Counted from the first letter of the stretch, positions 43,796 to 56,819 are shown. The stretch: DNA of 64,000 nucleotides from Salticus scenicus (GCA_963930645.1 OZ005657.1:50815153-50879152); one strand, 5' to 3'. Notes: generated by a model not told the origin, from the letters alone. Program-made: numbers and translations.

Positions 43796-44902
43796 CGATG
43801 TTAGTGTAAAATAGTAACAATATTTAATGAAGATTACTTTTCCAAAATTTATTTAAAATAAAATTATTATTATTATTATTATTATTATTTACATTTTGCA
43901 TGAGAAAATAAAAAGAAGTCGTAAAGCTAAAGCTCGTTAAATTCGTATAAATTAGAAAATACAATTTATTAAACATATACACTATCTATCAATAAGTATT
44001 TGGACACTTTCGAATTTAAACGTTTTGTCAAATATCTAAAAAAATTCTTCTGGAATCATCCTGTTACTTTGGAAGTATAAGGAAGATGTTATTCTTCATA
44101 TATTTCAGCAAAATTTTTGTCCTGTAAAGTAAAAAAAGACCAGTGAAAAATTACACAAAAATCAAAATTTTTTGATTACCCTATAAAAAGTAATAATTAA
44201 AATGTGTTTTAGCTGTAGCATGTGATTATGAGGATTCTTCCAATTATCTGTATAAATTTTTATGAAGCTATCACATATATTCATGAATATATAACGGTAT
44301 CTTTAAAAAATTGCAAAAATTACACTACTTTTTTAATTATAACACGTGAGGTATTAGACCTAGTGCAAAGTCATTTTTAAAAAACTTGGCGTACTACATT
44401 AGACATAGCATATTGCAATCAGAATGCAAAAATGGGAAATATCTTGCGAAATATAAACATTTTTCTAAATAATTTTTAATTACGCATGCGCTAGATTTTA
44501 AAAAATTGCATTTGCATAGTTTAATATCCAAAAATATTGAGCAACTTATGTAAAAACCCCAAACAATATATATTGTTCAAACGATAGCGTTGTTAAATAA
44601 ATAGATAAATAAATAAATAATAATATAAACAAGATTCAGGAGGATTCAAAGTTTGTGTTAATAAAATTAGCTCTTTAAAATGACTTTTTTTCTTTCTTTC
44701 TTTTTGAACGTAAAACCAGCTGCCCCCAATAGATTCAATCATTTCAATTCAGATTGATATATAAAAAATTTCGTGCCAAGCCGTACCATTTTTCTTTTTT
44801 CACAATTTTATTTTGAAAACACCTCTTGCTTTGTGTGAAATGTAACACCATTACGAGAAGTATCGAAAGTATAAATAAACAAACATAGGAATTGATTCCG
44901 TA
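43796..44902. other. Intergenic with a possible Tc1-like left end
   Basis: From 43980, CACTATCTATCAATAAGTAT followed by TTGGACAC resembles the terminal repeat of Tc1-type elements, preceded by TA. I found no matching right end. (ATT)n at 43864-43889 and (AAAT)n at 44598-44622. No gene. Confidence 0.4.
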
Positions 44903-45115
44903 CAGTCGGCAGCAAAAATATCCGAGCACTAGCCAATAATTCCGATATCAAAAAAGTACACTTAAAACTGCTTTGTTAAATAAAACTTGTCGAATTGTGT
45001 TCTTAGATTGAATAAGAACACGACTCGACAAGGATTTATTTAACAATGCAGTATTAAGTGTACTTTTTTAGACACGGATTAGTGCAAGTGCTCGGATACT
45101 TTTGCTGCCGACTGT
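44903..45115. mobile_element. Fold-back Tc1/mariner-type MITE, 213 bp, TA target
   Basis: CAGTCGGCAGCAAAAATATC at the left and the inverse GATACTTTTGCTGCCGACTG at the right, with TA on both sides (44901-44902, 45116-45117). Inner blocks AAAAAAGTACACTTAA / TTAAGTGTACTTTTTT and ACTTGTCGA / TCGACAAG-type make almost the whole length one long hairpin. Confidence 0.9.
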
Positions 45116-46040
45116 ATATTTTGAAACCCTGTCGTTTAACGCAGCATTGTCTTGATGCTGATGATACCCACTTCTATCAATTACAGTCACGATAGCATCA
45201 TTTTTCACACAAATTCAAGTATATGTGCGTTGGAAAATATTAATTAATTAAAAAACTTCTTCAGTATTGATATTATGAACAAGAATCTTGTTTTGCTCGT
45301 AGTTTAATGAACTATATAAATAAATTATTTAATAGATCTTTGCTAATGAATTTTTTTTTCCTTATTCATTAATTTTAATAGAAAAATTCTTCTAGTTCAC
45401 TATTTCCAACATTTGTATTCGCGTTTTGCTTTTTCGTGTAAACTGGAGATACACCTAGATTTTACAACCTTGCACGAACAAGACTATGAAAGTAATACAA
45501 AAGACATGATATAAACGCATGAGTGCAAAAGAAATAAAGAATATAATTATCATAGTAGCAAAGTGTGTTTAACCCTCTGCAACACATTGTATCAAATTTG
45601 TTGGCAAACTTTCAGAGCTTTAAAACAAATAGGAAAAAGGAAAAAGGTAAAGAAAAGAAAGGAAAGGAAATGGGATGAAGAGAGGAAATGGAAAAAAAGT
45701 AGAAAACAAAGAAAAAATTGAATGGGCATCTTCGTGTGACATTTTTACTCAGTTAAACATTCAGTCATTCCCAATTTTCAATTTTTAATATTTAAACACT
45801 AAATAAATAAATAGATACCATTAAATAAAAACAGGCTTAGGAAAAAAAAAAAAAAAATTATCTCAAACAATTATGCGGAATACCTTTTGAAATAGTCACC
45901 AAAAGGGAAAGTCTAAATATATTTCTTTTACATTTTTAAATTATGTATTTATAACTTAATTTATGAACATTCCATAAATATAAAAATTTTCGTTATTTAT
46001 TTAGTTATATTTAGGTAAGACTTACTTACCAAAATATAAA
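45116..46040. other. Intergenic, purine-rich patch
   Basis: A GA-rich purine tract lies at 45626-45716 and an A-run at 45841-45856. No gene. Confidence 0.45.
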
Positions 46041-46250
46041 TAAAGAGCGACTTACATGAGGGTAGTGTGCCCTTCTCGTGGTTCTTTCTATTGGTTCCTG
46101 GCTCATTATAATAATATGATTACCAGATTGAGATTCTATTTCCTAGGCCTAGCCCACTATAATGGTTCTCAGCCCTAGACGTTTATGTAAATAAAGAAAG
46201 ACATACGCGAGGGTAGTGTGCCCTTCTTCTTCTGGTTCTTTCTACTGGCT
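46041..46250 (+). repeat. Two tandem copies of a 150-bp unit
   Basis: GAGGGTAGTGTGCCCTTCT ... GGTTCTTTCTA(T/C)TGG(T/C)TCCT occurs at 46057 and at 46207. The first copy is followed by CCTAGGCCTAGCCC, which is weakly SINE-like. Confidence 0.65.
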
Positions 46251-46990
46251 CCTAGCCCTTAGACTAGTTGTGACCCCAACTAGTCTAAATAATATATTTT
46301 TATAGTTCATTTTGGCGCTAGAAAATACGAAAAAGGAACTAAATGCATTTTTCACACTCTATAGTTTCAAAATAAAATGTAAAAAATTAATCCGTATGTA
46401 AAGTTTAACATGTGGATTGCTTAAATTACTTATTCATTGTTTAAAGTTTGGTTTGTGTTATAGATTAATTTAATTTCCTTTTTTATTTTAATTCAAATTT
46501 CTTTTTTTTCTTTTTTGTTTTGTTGCAAGATAGAGACTTGAGCTGTATATTTGCTGGAATTAGCTATACAGTTTTGCGAAATCTTGCATATGCTGATAGA
46601 AATGCAAGTTTCCTGATGAGTACATTTCTATTTTTCAGCATTTAAAATTCCAATTTTCAATTCATGAATTCCATTTTTTTTTTTTTTTTTTTTTTTTTTA
46701 ACGGAACTCTTTGGTGATTTTATCCTTTCTTTTTTCTCTCAAATGTTGACTGTTACTAACAAATAAAAGTTTTTGCAAATTCTCTCATCGTTAGGCTTAT
46801 GTGTTATGTTACTGTCATTTCTCTTCTGCGTAAGTACATTAACTTCTTTTTACTGATCATTGGTACTCAAATTAATTTAATTCCGTGACAAATTTTAATC
46901 GATATAAATCTCAATTAAAATTTATTTTATGTTGGTATCTTCATCTATCTTTTGTCTGCTGAATGTTACAATGGTACTAAATAATTCAAA
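46251..46990. other. Intergenic spacer
   Basis: A T-run at 46674-46699 is the only notable feature. Confidence 0.4.
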
Positions 46991-47040
46991 TTATATATAT
47001 ATATATATATTTATTTTTATTTATTTTTTTATTTTTTATT

Positions 47041-47083
<43 letters not shown>

Positions 47084-47100
47084 TTTTTTTTTTTTTTTTG
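46991..47100. repeat. (AT)n then (TTTA)n microsatellite and T-run
   Basis: (AT)n at 46995-47010, TTTA repeats about 47010-47084, T-run to 47099. Confidence 0.95.
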
Positions 47101-47123
47101 TAAAACAAGAACAAAAATTAACA

Positions 47124-47321
47124 CATACTTGCCAACATTCTAATTAATATTCCGTAGCTTTTATAGTACCCAACACCTTTTCTACACCATTTTATTTTTA
47201 CAGTAATCCTCCCCAAACATAATTATGAATAAATAAGAAGAAAAATGCTCTTCAAGAATACTGGTGTGAAGACGGGTACTTACAAAACTACAGAATATTA
47301 ATTAGAATTTTGGCAGGTATC
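47124..47321. mobile_element. Intact copy of the CATACTTGCC MITE family
   Basis: The left end CATACTTGCCAACATTCTAA continues TTAATATTCCGTAG. The right end CTACAGAATATTAATTAGAA continues TTTTGGCAGGTAT, its inverse with few mismatches. AAGAAT(A)CTGGTGTGAAGA and ACACCATTTTA pair inside. This copy defines the level-1 element at 42929. Confidence 0.85.
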
Positions 47322-47330
47322 TGAACGGTT

Positions 47331-47481
47331 TTGACTTTTATAAATGTGAAATCGAAATTTAAAAAATACATTAAGTGATTAATTGTATTAGAATAAGAAA
47401 GAATTTCGTTGCCAGAGACGAAGAAATTGTAAGAGGTTGAGAGGAGCCTTAAATAAGGCCGCTTATTACATATTTCGCACC
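47331..47481 (+). repeat. Dispersed unclassified repeat, copy 1
   Basis: AATGTG(A)AA-CGAAATTTAAAAAA ... CATTAAGTG ... GAAATTGTAAGAGG(T/G) ... GGAGC(C/T)TTAA recurs in the same order at 62075-62225. No terminal repeats. Confidence 0.5.
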
Positions 47482-48074
47482 TTAAGTAAACTTCCTCGTT
47501 GCCCCTCCTTTCGCCAATTTCCTCAAAGTTCTGCGATTTTGTTAAAAGCACAAATCATTCATACAATCATTTGTCTTTTTACCATTTCCGATTGGCGTAA
47601 CATTTAAGGCGCACGTGGTGTGGTGTGTAATTTGTATGAATTCCACGATAGGGTTAGGTTCAACATCCTTCACAGCACCCTCGTTTGGTATTTCAATAAA
47701 TGACTCTAGTCAACCCACATTAATTCGCCCACGTCAATCGAAGTTGCATTTTCGTAGTACATGAGGGTGGCAGTAGTATAACCAGGTTTTCATTTTTGAA
47801 GAAAAAATCGGTCTGATCAATTGTGAATGATTTGAATGTGAAAGTGAAAACATATGAATGATAGTTGTGGAATGCTGAAAACCCTGGTTAATATCTGATT
47901 TGTGACTAGTCAATCTTTTAGACAGACCCACTGAAATGATTAGAATTTTCCATTCTCAGATCAATTTTTTTTTTTTTTTTTACAGGGATCAATAATTACA
48001 GTCAAATACAGATTGATAATTATATTTTTACTAATTATGAACAGAGCTGTTACTCTATCTGGATTTTGGAAACG
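47482..48074. other. Intergenic spacer, no gene seen
   Basis: Nothing recognised; T-run at 47966-47982. Confidence 0.4.
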
Positions 48075-48330
48075 GTTTGGTTGGTGAGTTAAGACCGATT
48101 GACTACACTAGTGTCTTAGGTCTAGCTAGAATGCCCTCCACGGGGTCTTTCTAAGGGGTTCTAGTCCGTATTCACGTGAATTTCGGAGTAAATTAAGGAA
48201 AACTCCGAACAGTTAGGTCGACGAACGTGACCTGGGATCAAATCCGGCATCTTCCACCTTTCAGCTTTGAGAGCAAAACCTCTCGATCATTGATGGGGCA
48301 AGGGTCACCTACCTTGAAGACCTGGATAGT
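48075..48330 (-). mobile_element. tRNA-derived SINE, family B, nearly complete
   Basis: On the minus strand: CAATGATCGAGAGGTTTTGC (A-box region), GCCGGATTTGATCCCAGG (B box), then CGACCTAACTGTTCGGAG ... GAATACGGACTAGAACCCC ... CGTGGAGGGCATTCTAGC, ending CCAACCAAACC. The most informative copy of this family. Confidence 0.82.
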
Positions 48331-48699
48331 TATATAAACTTCTACATCGTCGAAAAAGGTCAGGAGAAATTTCAGTATTTTACATAAAACTTGGAAGAAT
48401 CGGAGCATTTGATAATATTTACCTATGATCGGCAAAAAGGAAATCGTTATGCAAAACCCGAATTGGTAATTAAAATTTCCTTTATAGTGAACAAAGTTGT
48501 TTAATACTTGAAAAAAAATCTAGAAATTAGGGTGTTTGAAAATTCACTAAAAAGTTAAGAGAAAAAGGTTCGATGTTTTTTATACAAAACTTGGAAGGGT
48601 CAAGATATTTCATAAAATTTGTTGTTATCGTCAAGAAAGCATTTGGCTCACGCCACACCAACATTGGAAGACAAATATGAGATTCCGAGTCTTTCGAAC

Positions 48700-49119
48700 A
48701 TTTGGATTCGTAAAAATTTTCGACAACCGATTTTCGATTGATTAACACGTTTTGAAAGGTTCATAATACGATTTTACCATTTTAAAAATATGTCTGTCTG
48801 TGTGTGGCGAAAATTTTGTGGCAGCTCTGGCTCAAGCATTAATGTAGAGAATTTCATATACATTAGATGTATTTGCATCTTGACATAAATTAGTGCCTGT
48901 CAAATTTTTGGTGCAAGTCGCCCAACAGGTGACACTTCCGTTCCGTTTTATCATAAATTTTAGAATGGGGATAAAGGATGAAGCTTCGTACAAATGTACT
49001 CAATTGAAATCATTTTTAACAAATCATTGCAATATTAAAAAAAAAAAAACCTAAATGCCTTTAAAACGAAAGATTATTCTATGTATCTATAACCTGAAAC
49101 AAAATTATCAATTTTTCTT

Positions 49120-49152
<33 letters not shown>

Positions 49153-50692
49153 CATTTTTCACAGTAAATAAATAAACAAATAATAACATTTTGAAAAAAT
49201 GTATTTTCTAAGATGACGTCTGTAAGGACTTAAAATCTAATTGACTTTCTTTCTATATTTAATGTTATATTTTTCTGAGATGAAAATTGCCAAAAAACGG
49301 GAAAGTTCGTTGATAACTTATAATTCTATTAACCCTTTCAGTACCAGTTTTTCCTTTCCAAAAAATAAGCTAAATTGGCGCTTTAGTAGGTCAAATGAAA
49401 TAGAAATAGCAATATTCTGCCTAAATAAAAACAAAAATTAACTGCAGAGGCAATTTTGAATGTGAGACATATATGTTACATTGGTCTTTTAGATGGCACA
49501 CATCCCAGTTGAGTTGAGGTGACGATATAAAATGTAGTGAAAATTTAGTTCCCTAGTTGTAAATTAATTTTGCAATACTTTTGAAAATATATACATGAAA
49601 ATACATTAAATTATACTAACATATGAATGTAATCACGGAAAAACAGTGGGACATGCACTCGAATAAATTTCACATTTATTTATCCCATTGGGTGAGTTAA
49701 AAATATCTCCAGGACATATATGCCCTAGTGGGGTTGAAAGGGCTAAACAAAATACATTTCATTTCATTTCTGAAGATGTTTTGACAACACATAAATTCTG
49801 ACTTTGTTTTTAAATTCTTCTCAACTACATCTAATTCCATCCGTATGGAAATTTACCATACTTACTTTTACATATCATTTCCTTGTAACATTCTCCTTCT
49901 ACATATCATTTCGTATTTTCCTTGGCATCAAAAATCGGCCACCAGATTTCACGTTAATCACAATAATCCTCTTCAGAAAATTTTACCTCAAATGAAATTT
50001 TAGTATGTCAGGTTTGTCCTTAGACTTTGATAAAATGTGTATTTGGCTTCCCAGATCGTCATCACCATTCGAAACTATCGAGTATGCAGAAATACCTTTT
50101 TCATAGTATATTGCGCTTTCTTTTAGAATGATGCATACAATGCACAGGAAAAATACACTTAACCAGCGACTTAGCAGTACAGGAATTATACTAAATTAGA
50201 TTATTTTTGCCTGGCACTGATTTTGAGTTCACGATTAAAACAGATTGAAAACTGTCTTGAAAAGTAGCCATTTTTACATTCGATAATTTAACATGGTAGC
50301 GACGATATGCCTATTTGGCGAGATGTTAAGCAAAAATTGGTCATGAATGTATTTTAACAATCATGCTTTTTCGTCATGTGCAACTTGTAAGAACAACATC
50401 AAAGAAATTGGCTGTACTTCATGACACCACCCTCACTTCTTTATTAATTGACTCAAATAAACTGACCTTGATTATTCAAAAGCCGCTTGGTGTTTTCTTG
50501 AATATTCTACTATCTAATCAATTCATTTCTTTTTCAAAGAAATTTAGATCACATTGGACTTCCGTTAATACTTAACAAAATTTCTTTATTATTTAGCGAT
50601 CACGATCTCATGAAAGAAATCTTATTATATTGCATGAATTTATATAGGAACAATAAAGAAGAAAGTTTTGTGATGACCATCTTCTTAATATT
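48700..50692 (+). mobile_element. Decayed HINE-like element
   Basis: GGATTCGTAAAAATTTTCGAC (48711), TTAACACGTTTTGAAAGGTTC, TATGTCTGTCTGTGTGTGGCG and AACAGGTGACACTTCC follow the order seen in the family. ATTTTTCTGAGATGAAAATTGCC (near 49267) and a degraded 3' end TATATAGGAACAATAAAGAAGAAAGTTTTGTG (50642-50673, read in parts) match its 3' portion. The terminal 5' stem is lost. Confidence 0.55.
49331..49742. mobile_element. Candidate TTAA MITE inside the decayed HINE
   Basis: CCCTTTCAGTACC after TTAA (49327-49330) and GGTTGAAAGGG before CTAA (a one-base change from TTAA) are inverted ends about 410 bp apart. The interior is non-coding. Confidence 0.5.
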
Positions 50693-51331
50693 CTTTTTCT
50701 TATTCTTAGTTCATTTTGGGGGAATTAAAAAATAGTAAATTTAATCGATGCCAAGGAATTTTATTTAGTTTTTTTTTTTTAGAAGAAGACATCAAAATAA
50801 TATCATAACTGTTAATTTGATATCCGGATGAAAACGCTTATTAAATAAAATATTTATACGTACAAATTATTAAAAATTCCATAGAGTGATTCTTTTTTCT
50901 AATCGAAGTAATAGGTAATTAACTATATATATATATATATTATATACAGTGAAGTATCGATAATCCGGCATCGGTGGGAAATAGAAATTGCCGAATTACG
51001 GATTTTTCTAGATTACAGGTGTTCCGAAAATGAATATCGAAATCATATCCGTCACAGCATCTAAAGAAATATTTTTAAAAAATTAGCTTTAAAAAATGTA
51101 TGCAAACCCTTATCAAAAACAAAAGTAATTAAAATAACATTTGAAATTAAAAAAAAAAAAATTAAATAACAATTATATAAAACAGTAATGCAGATCATTT
51201 ATTTTTGTACAAATAATAATACTAATAATAATAAATTGATATTATAACTGGCTTAATAACGAATAAGATCAGGAATTTGACATCGCTGCATTCTATTGAA
51301 TATGTCAATCTTTGTTTCATTCCTTCTTGTT

Positions 51332-52797
51332 ACTTTCTTCCATATTCAACAGAAGAAAGTATTGGATTAGCAAAAATTTTCGACTTCCGGTTTTCGGTGG
51401 ATTTACACGTTTTGAGAGGTCCACAACACGATTCGAGCATTTTTAGAAAATATCTGTCTACCTGTGTGTGTGTGACAAAAATTTTGTGGCGACTGTATCT
51501 CAAAAACTAATGCACAGAATTGCACATAATTTTACATGCAGACGAACCTTGACGTAAATTAGTGTATCAACTTTTCGTGTCAACTGTTCAACAGGTGGCG
51601 CTGCTATGGAGCGATTTCCACAATTTAAGGAAAATCTATATCTCAGGAACTACTGCACGAAAATGCATATAAAGTCATATATAGATGCAGCTTGATATAA
51701 ATTAGTGCCTATCAACTTTTGGTGTCAACAGCTCAATAGGTGGCGCTGCTATGCAGTGATTTTCTCAATTTAAAGTAAGGTTGTATCTCAGGAACTACTG
51801 CATAGAAATACATATAAATTCATATATAGATGCAACTTGATATAAGTTAGTGCATATCAGCTTTTAGTGTCCTCCGCTCAACAGGTGGCGCTGCTATGCA
51901 GCGAATTCCATAATTTAAGAAAAGGCTATATCTCAGGAACTACTGCATAAAAATGCATATAAATTTATATGTAGATGCATCTTGACATATGTTAGTGCTT
52001 ATCAATTTTTGGGATCAACTCTCAACAGGTGACACTTGCTGTGCAGCAATTTTTATAATTTAAGAAAGAGTTATATCTCAGAAACTACTGCACAAAATTG
52101 CATAAAAATTTATATGTGGATGCACCTTGACATATGTTACAGCGAACGAACTTTTGGTACTAATTGCTCAATAGGAGGCGCTCCTATACAGCGATTTCCT
52201 CAGTTTAAGGGAAGACTATATTTCAGGTTTTAATGAGTATAATGAAACAACAGTTGATATGCGAGGAAGTTATTTTGACTATATGCCGATTCAATTTGGA
52301 TGTATATCAGTATATCTACCAATAGGAATAGGTTACGCTGCTATAGTGCAGTTTTCCCCGAGAACGGGAATGCTATATTTCAACCTCTATGACATTTAAC
52401 TGAGATAACCATTATGAAAACGCATTTTTTAAGATGTTAGTTAAACTGTGTTTCTTTGGATTTTTAGTGTTAGTTTTCTCTAAGATGAAAATAGCCTGCA
52501 TTCATCATGGTGAATAGTTTTAATAAATACAGTCGAACTTCGTTAACGTGAACACTGTTAACATGAATTACTTTTAACATGAACTGTTTTCAGAATCCCC
52601 GTCAAAACGAAGATCAGTTTAGTTATATGAAGGTTAGTTACTAATAGCATGAAATACTGATAACATGAACAAATTTTTTATCCCACTTGAGATTCACGTT
52701 AACGAGGTTCGACTGTAATAGTTTTTGTAAATTATTTGAACTAAGAGAATTTATATAGGAAAATATAGAAGAAAGTCTTGTGGTGGCCACAACATAC
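51332..52797 (+). mobile_element. HINE/DINE-1-like element with five 145-bp tandem monomers
   Basis: The 5' stem ACTTTCTTCCATATTCAACAGAAGAAAGT and GGATTAGCAAAAATTTTCG are followed by TGTCTACCTGTGTGTG and then by repeats. TATCTCAGGAACTACTGCA-type monomers are anchored at 51495, 51638, 51784, 51928, 52074 and 52218 (steps 143-146), each with CAACAGGTGGCGCTGCTATG. The 3' end ATATAGAAGAAAGT, hairpin TTGTGGTGGCCACAA and CATAC match the array copies exactly. Confidence 0.85.
52530..52715. mobile_element. 186-bp MITE with CAGTCGAAC ends, TA target
   Basis: CAGTCGAACTTCGTTAACGT and the inverse ACGTTAACGAGGTTCGACTG, with TA at 52528-52529 and 52716-52717. Repeated TAACATGAA(C/T) inside. The termini resemble Tigger/pogo ends. 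Inserted in the 3' part of the HINE. Confidence 0.9.
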
Positions 52798-53257
52798 CAA
52801 TCTTTCAGTTTCTCGTTGACTAATTAACGTATGCACATTCATTAGTTGGTTATCGCTGATAAAATCATATTTTTTAAGTCCTAAAAACTGTTGACCGAGA
52901 TTTCGGGTGGTCGTGTTTATTTTGACTTTCGGTATCAGGAATAAGAACGATCTCTTTTATTAATAACTTTTGGATTTGCCATAAAATTTCGTTGTTCTTT
53001 TTTTGAGTTTTCGCCATCATCTTGATTAATCTGTAAAAAATTCACGCTATTGCATAAATCAATAAAATTAAATGAAAATCCGTAAACTTTACTAAAGGTC
53101 CATAAAAGTTGGCAAACATGCTGCGAGTAAAAAGTTGAGTACTACTACGATTTACGGGCAGGGGTTAAAAAAAAAAAAAAAAAAAAACACAAAGTCATTA
53201 GTGCCGGTTTATAGGTGTTGCCGGATTATAGAATTCCGGATTATGGATGCTTCGCTG

Positions 53258-56139
53258 TATATTATGAATCCCTTTTCAAACATTGCACAAGAAGAAATGA
53301 AATATGAAATGAAGCAGAGGAAAAAATTTGAAAAAATATTTTCAAAAATTATTAAGAATATTAAGAATTAAGGCTTTGATTAATTAAGGCTTTGATAAGG
53401 CTTTTTAAGGATAATTAAGGGCTTTGATAAAATTATTAAGAATTAAAGGCTTTGATTGAATGTTTTATGGAATTAGGTGTAATTTCTGTTGTACTGTATG
53501 CATTTCCCAAAAATTTACAGTACTCTAAGCCCAATTAACGCCCAAATTGACTTATATATATATTGCTTTGCCTTTTTAATGAAAAAAACAAAAATTATTG
53601 ATTTTTCTTTTCTTAAGGAAATAAAATTTAATTTACTCATATCTTAACTCTAGAGATCCCTAATGAAAAATTATAAATCTTGGCAGAGAGATCATAAGAT
53701 CATAACATCGTAATTACAAAAAGGTTTGTTTGTTGTTTGTTGCTCTGCAGTCATTTGCACACGAAGGCTAATTAGACCGGCTCCTATTGTTTAAAATAAA
53801 TCACAAACCCCTACAAACAACCAAACCATGCCTAGATCGGGATGGAATTCAAACCAAACATTTTCTGATATGCAGAACACTAAAAATTCAGTCATCTGTC
53901 TCCCTATATCTCCCTTATTTTAAATTTTTAAAATTAGGGTTTGAAAGTTGCGCTCATCGACTTAACCGTTCGGAGTTTTCCACGGTTTTCTATTAAACTA
54001 GCGTGAATACGGCAAAGATCACTTAGAAAGAGCCCACGGAGGACATTATGCTACACTAGGTTTTTTTTACAGACAATTGGTATGGAGGGTATGTTGCGAG
54101 TGTTCCCCAACAAGCTAAGCAAGTCTGTTATATATATAAAAATATATATATACTTTTACTGATTATTATCTCTTCAAAATTATTCAAAAAATATTAATAT
54201 TTTATGATAGGATATTAAGCAAAATATTACAAAAAGTTCCACATTAAATGAGGAAGAACAACAACTTTGTAACCGAACACCATAAGTTGAAACTCGCAAC
54301 AGTTGTTTCGGGTGAAATATTTAAGCACGGTTTTTCATCACGTAAAAAAAGCACGTACAAATGCCGCATGAAATCAACTGAGCAAATTTGAAAATATTAG
54401 TAGTCCGAAATATGTACAACTCAGATATAAGCGGCAGACCACATTTATTCCAACCGAATACTTTATTTAGTCACTGGCTGCTCTTAAGTTCTAAATATAT
54501 ATATATACACATAAATCAAGGTAAATGCTTTATCTTAGACTGATAAAATAACACGAAATATAGTACAAGAATGAAAGTATTTAACATGAAAAAACTCTTA
54601 AAACTGTTTCTTGCATGTAGAATGAATGGAGAAGATGACTTATTAATGATATACCATACGGCTATTATTGAACTCATTTATTTATACCCATAAAAAGTGG
54701 CATATCACATATAGAACAGAAAATAAGCAAAGAGAAATTTCTATATAAACAAAATAATGTAACATGAAATTTAGAGACAGCAACATTTTCAAAAACCCGG
54801 AATTCAGAGATAGTCTCTGGAATATTTCACCACTAATAGTATTAATTTTACGCAGCTTTTCTTTCATTAAATATATTTAAATCCCCATACAATACACCTA
54901 AAAAACAATTTTCTGTATCCCATAAAACAATTTCAAAACGCACTATTTGTAACTACGGATGTTATTTTTGTTACTTCTTTTTTGAAATTATCTTTTTATC
55001 AAGCTACCATAATAAAGCTCTTATATGGTAAGAATTTTCGAAAGTCGCAGTGCGTTTATTAAAGCTTAAAAAAATACAACTTCGTTGAACGACGTCCAGG
55101 AAACTACGGAAGTGATTACACAACACAATAAGCGCCTCCTGTCTTATTGCTTTATTTCACGAGCATACACTGCCATCTAGTGTTCGAAAGGGGATATATT
55201 TCTATGAGCGACTGAAAATTAACGAAAACGTTTTTCCAAGAATTGGCTTTGAAATAATAATTACTATCGGGAAAATCGTGCGCTAAAAAAATTATTTCTC
55301 CGTATATTGATACAAAATTACAGGGAAAAAATATTAGTAATAATAATAATTATTATTTTTATTAATTGTAAACTTTTTTAATATTGATTTATTTTTTTTT
55401 GAGGTAATTAAGATATTTAAAACGTTTGAAAATCATTTAAGTTAGTAAGACCCTAAAACTAGAAAATGTTTTAATGAAATATTTATATGAATATTTTAAT
55501 AAAGATAAATACGAATATTTTTATTATGTACAGTTTTATTTATCATGTTTTAAAATCAAATTCATGAAAATACTTTGATAATTTTATGTTAACCATCTTT
55601 TAATTAAATAATATATTTCTTTTGAAAATTCTGTAATCAAATTGAAATTCACTATTTTCCGTCCCCTTCGTCTTCGTGAAATTATTTTCACATATATGTA
55701 TATGTATAAAATTTTAAATATTTTCTTTTAGAAATAAAAAGTAATCGAACAAATCTTTAGAAATCAAAAGCAATTAAACAAAATTAAATCTCTTTTAAAT
55801 GTTAAAAAAACGCAAAAATTATTTTGTTGCTATTGATGGAAACCAGGAAGAAAAATTCTCCAAAATATGGTGAATTGTGGCGTATGTTCATTGTATGAAA
55901 AAAAATCCCAAAAAAAAAAATCATAGTAGTGTTATCATTGATCTATATTAAAGTTACTTTGCATTTGTTACAGAATAATGAAGAATTGCTACATAAAATG
56001 CATTTTGTGTAGCATTTAGCAGTAATAGCTATGCAATTTATTTTTGTAAATCGAGCCCTAATAATAACAATCGTAGTTAACAACCGAATATTGTTATACT
56101 TCAATCCTTGTTAGGGAATAACATTAATATCAATATATC
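53258..56139. other. Intergenic with SINE fragments, no gene seen
   Basis: A decayed family C SINE lies at about 53740-53890 (minus), and a family B fragment at 53945-54065 (plus: TGCGCTCATCGACTTAACCG, GTTCGGAGTTTTCCACGG, CACGGAGGACATT). GATTAAGGCTTTGAT-type short repeats occur at 53370-53455. The sequence GCCATCTAGTGTTCG at 55172 resembles motifs at 14099 and 31700. Otherwise AT-rich. Confidence 0.5.
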
Positions 56140-56787
56140 TAATTATTTTTATGGTGAGTGTATCTTTAAAACAAAATAAACTTAATAATATTTGTAAATG
56201 GGTGAAATCAACGACAGGATGATATGCGAAATGACAAAATATAAAAAATAATGGAAATAAATATATGTAAAAATGGTAATACAATGTAAAGACATGGAAT
56301 GATATGTAAAATGCATTTAAAAAATAATAACAATTCTTAAAAAGAGAGAGTGAGAGTGAGAGACATTGCATATCATTATTTAAAATTATTTTATTTTTAT
56401 GATAAATATATTTAAAAAAAAAAAAAAAGTTAATGATGTTTGTAAATGAAGACAAGATGATATGTAAAATGACAAAACAGAACAGCGATAGAAATAAAGG
56501 TATATAAAAATAAAACATGGAATGAAATGCAAAATGCCTTAACAAATTAATTTTTCTTAAAAAAAAAAAAAAAAAAAAACTATATTATTATTTAAAATGT
56601 ATTTTCTTTTTACGATAAGTATATTTTTGAAACAAAATAAACTTAATGTTATTTGTAAACGAAGACAGGGTGATATGTAAAATGAGAAAATATGAAAATG
56701 AGCGAAATAAATATATATACATATGGTATGTAAAAGGCATAAACGGTATGTATATGGTAAGTAAAATGCATTAAAAATTAATTTTCA

Positions 56788-56819
<32 letters not shown>

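Larger units (their letters stand above)
50947..53257. mobile_element. Tigger/pogo-like element hosting a HINE
   Basis: The left end CAGTGAAGTATCGATAATCC (then GGCA) and the right end GGATTATGGATGCTTCGCTG are inverted repeats with CCGGATTAT repeated subterminally (53220-53245; GCCGAATTACGG at left). TA is present at 50945-50946 and 53258-53259. Without the inner HINE it is about 845 bp. No transposase was recognised. Confidence 0.8.

Noticed and set aside
43980..44010. A complete Tc1 element starting here
   Set aside because: The left terminal motif is convincing but no inverted partner or transposase was found downstream.
56111..56545. A 144-codon minus-strand frame as a gene
   Set aside because: It is phenylalanine-, tyrosine- and isoleucine-rich and spans two monomers of the AT-rich tandem array.
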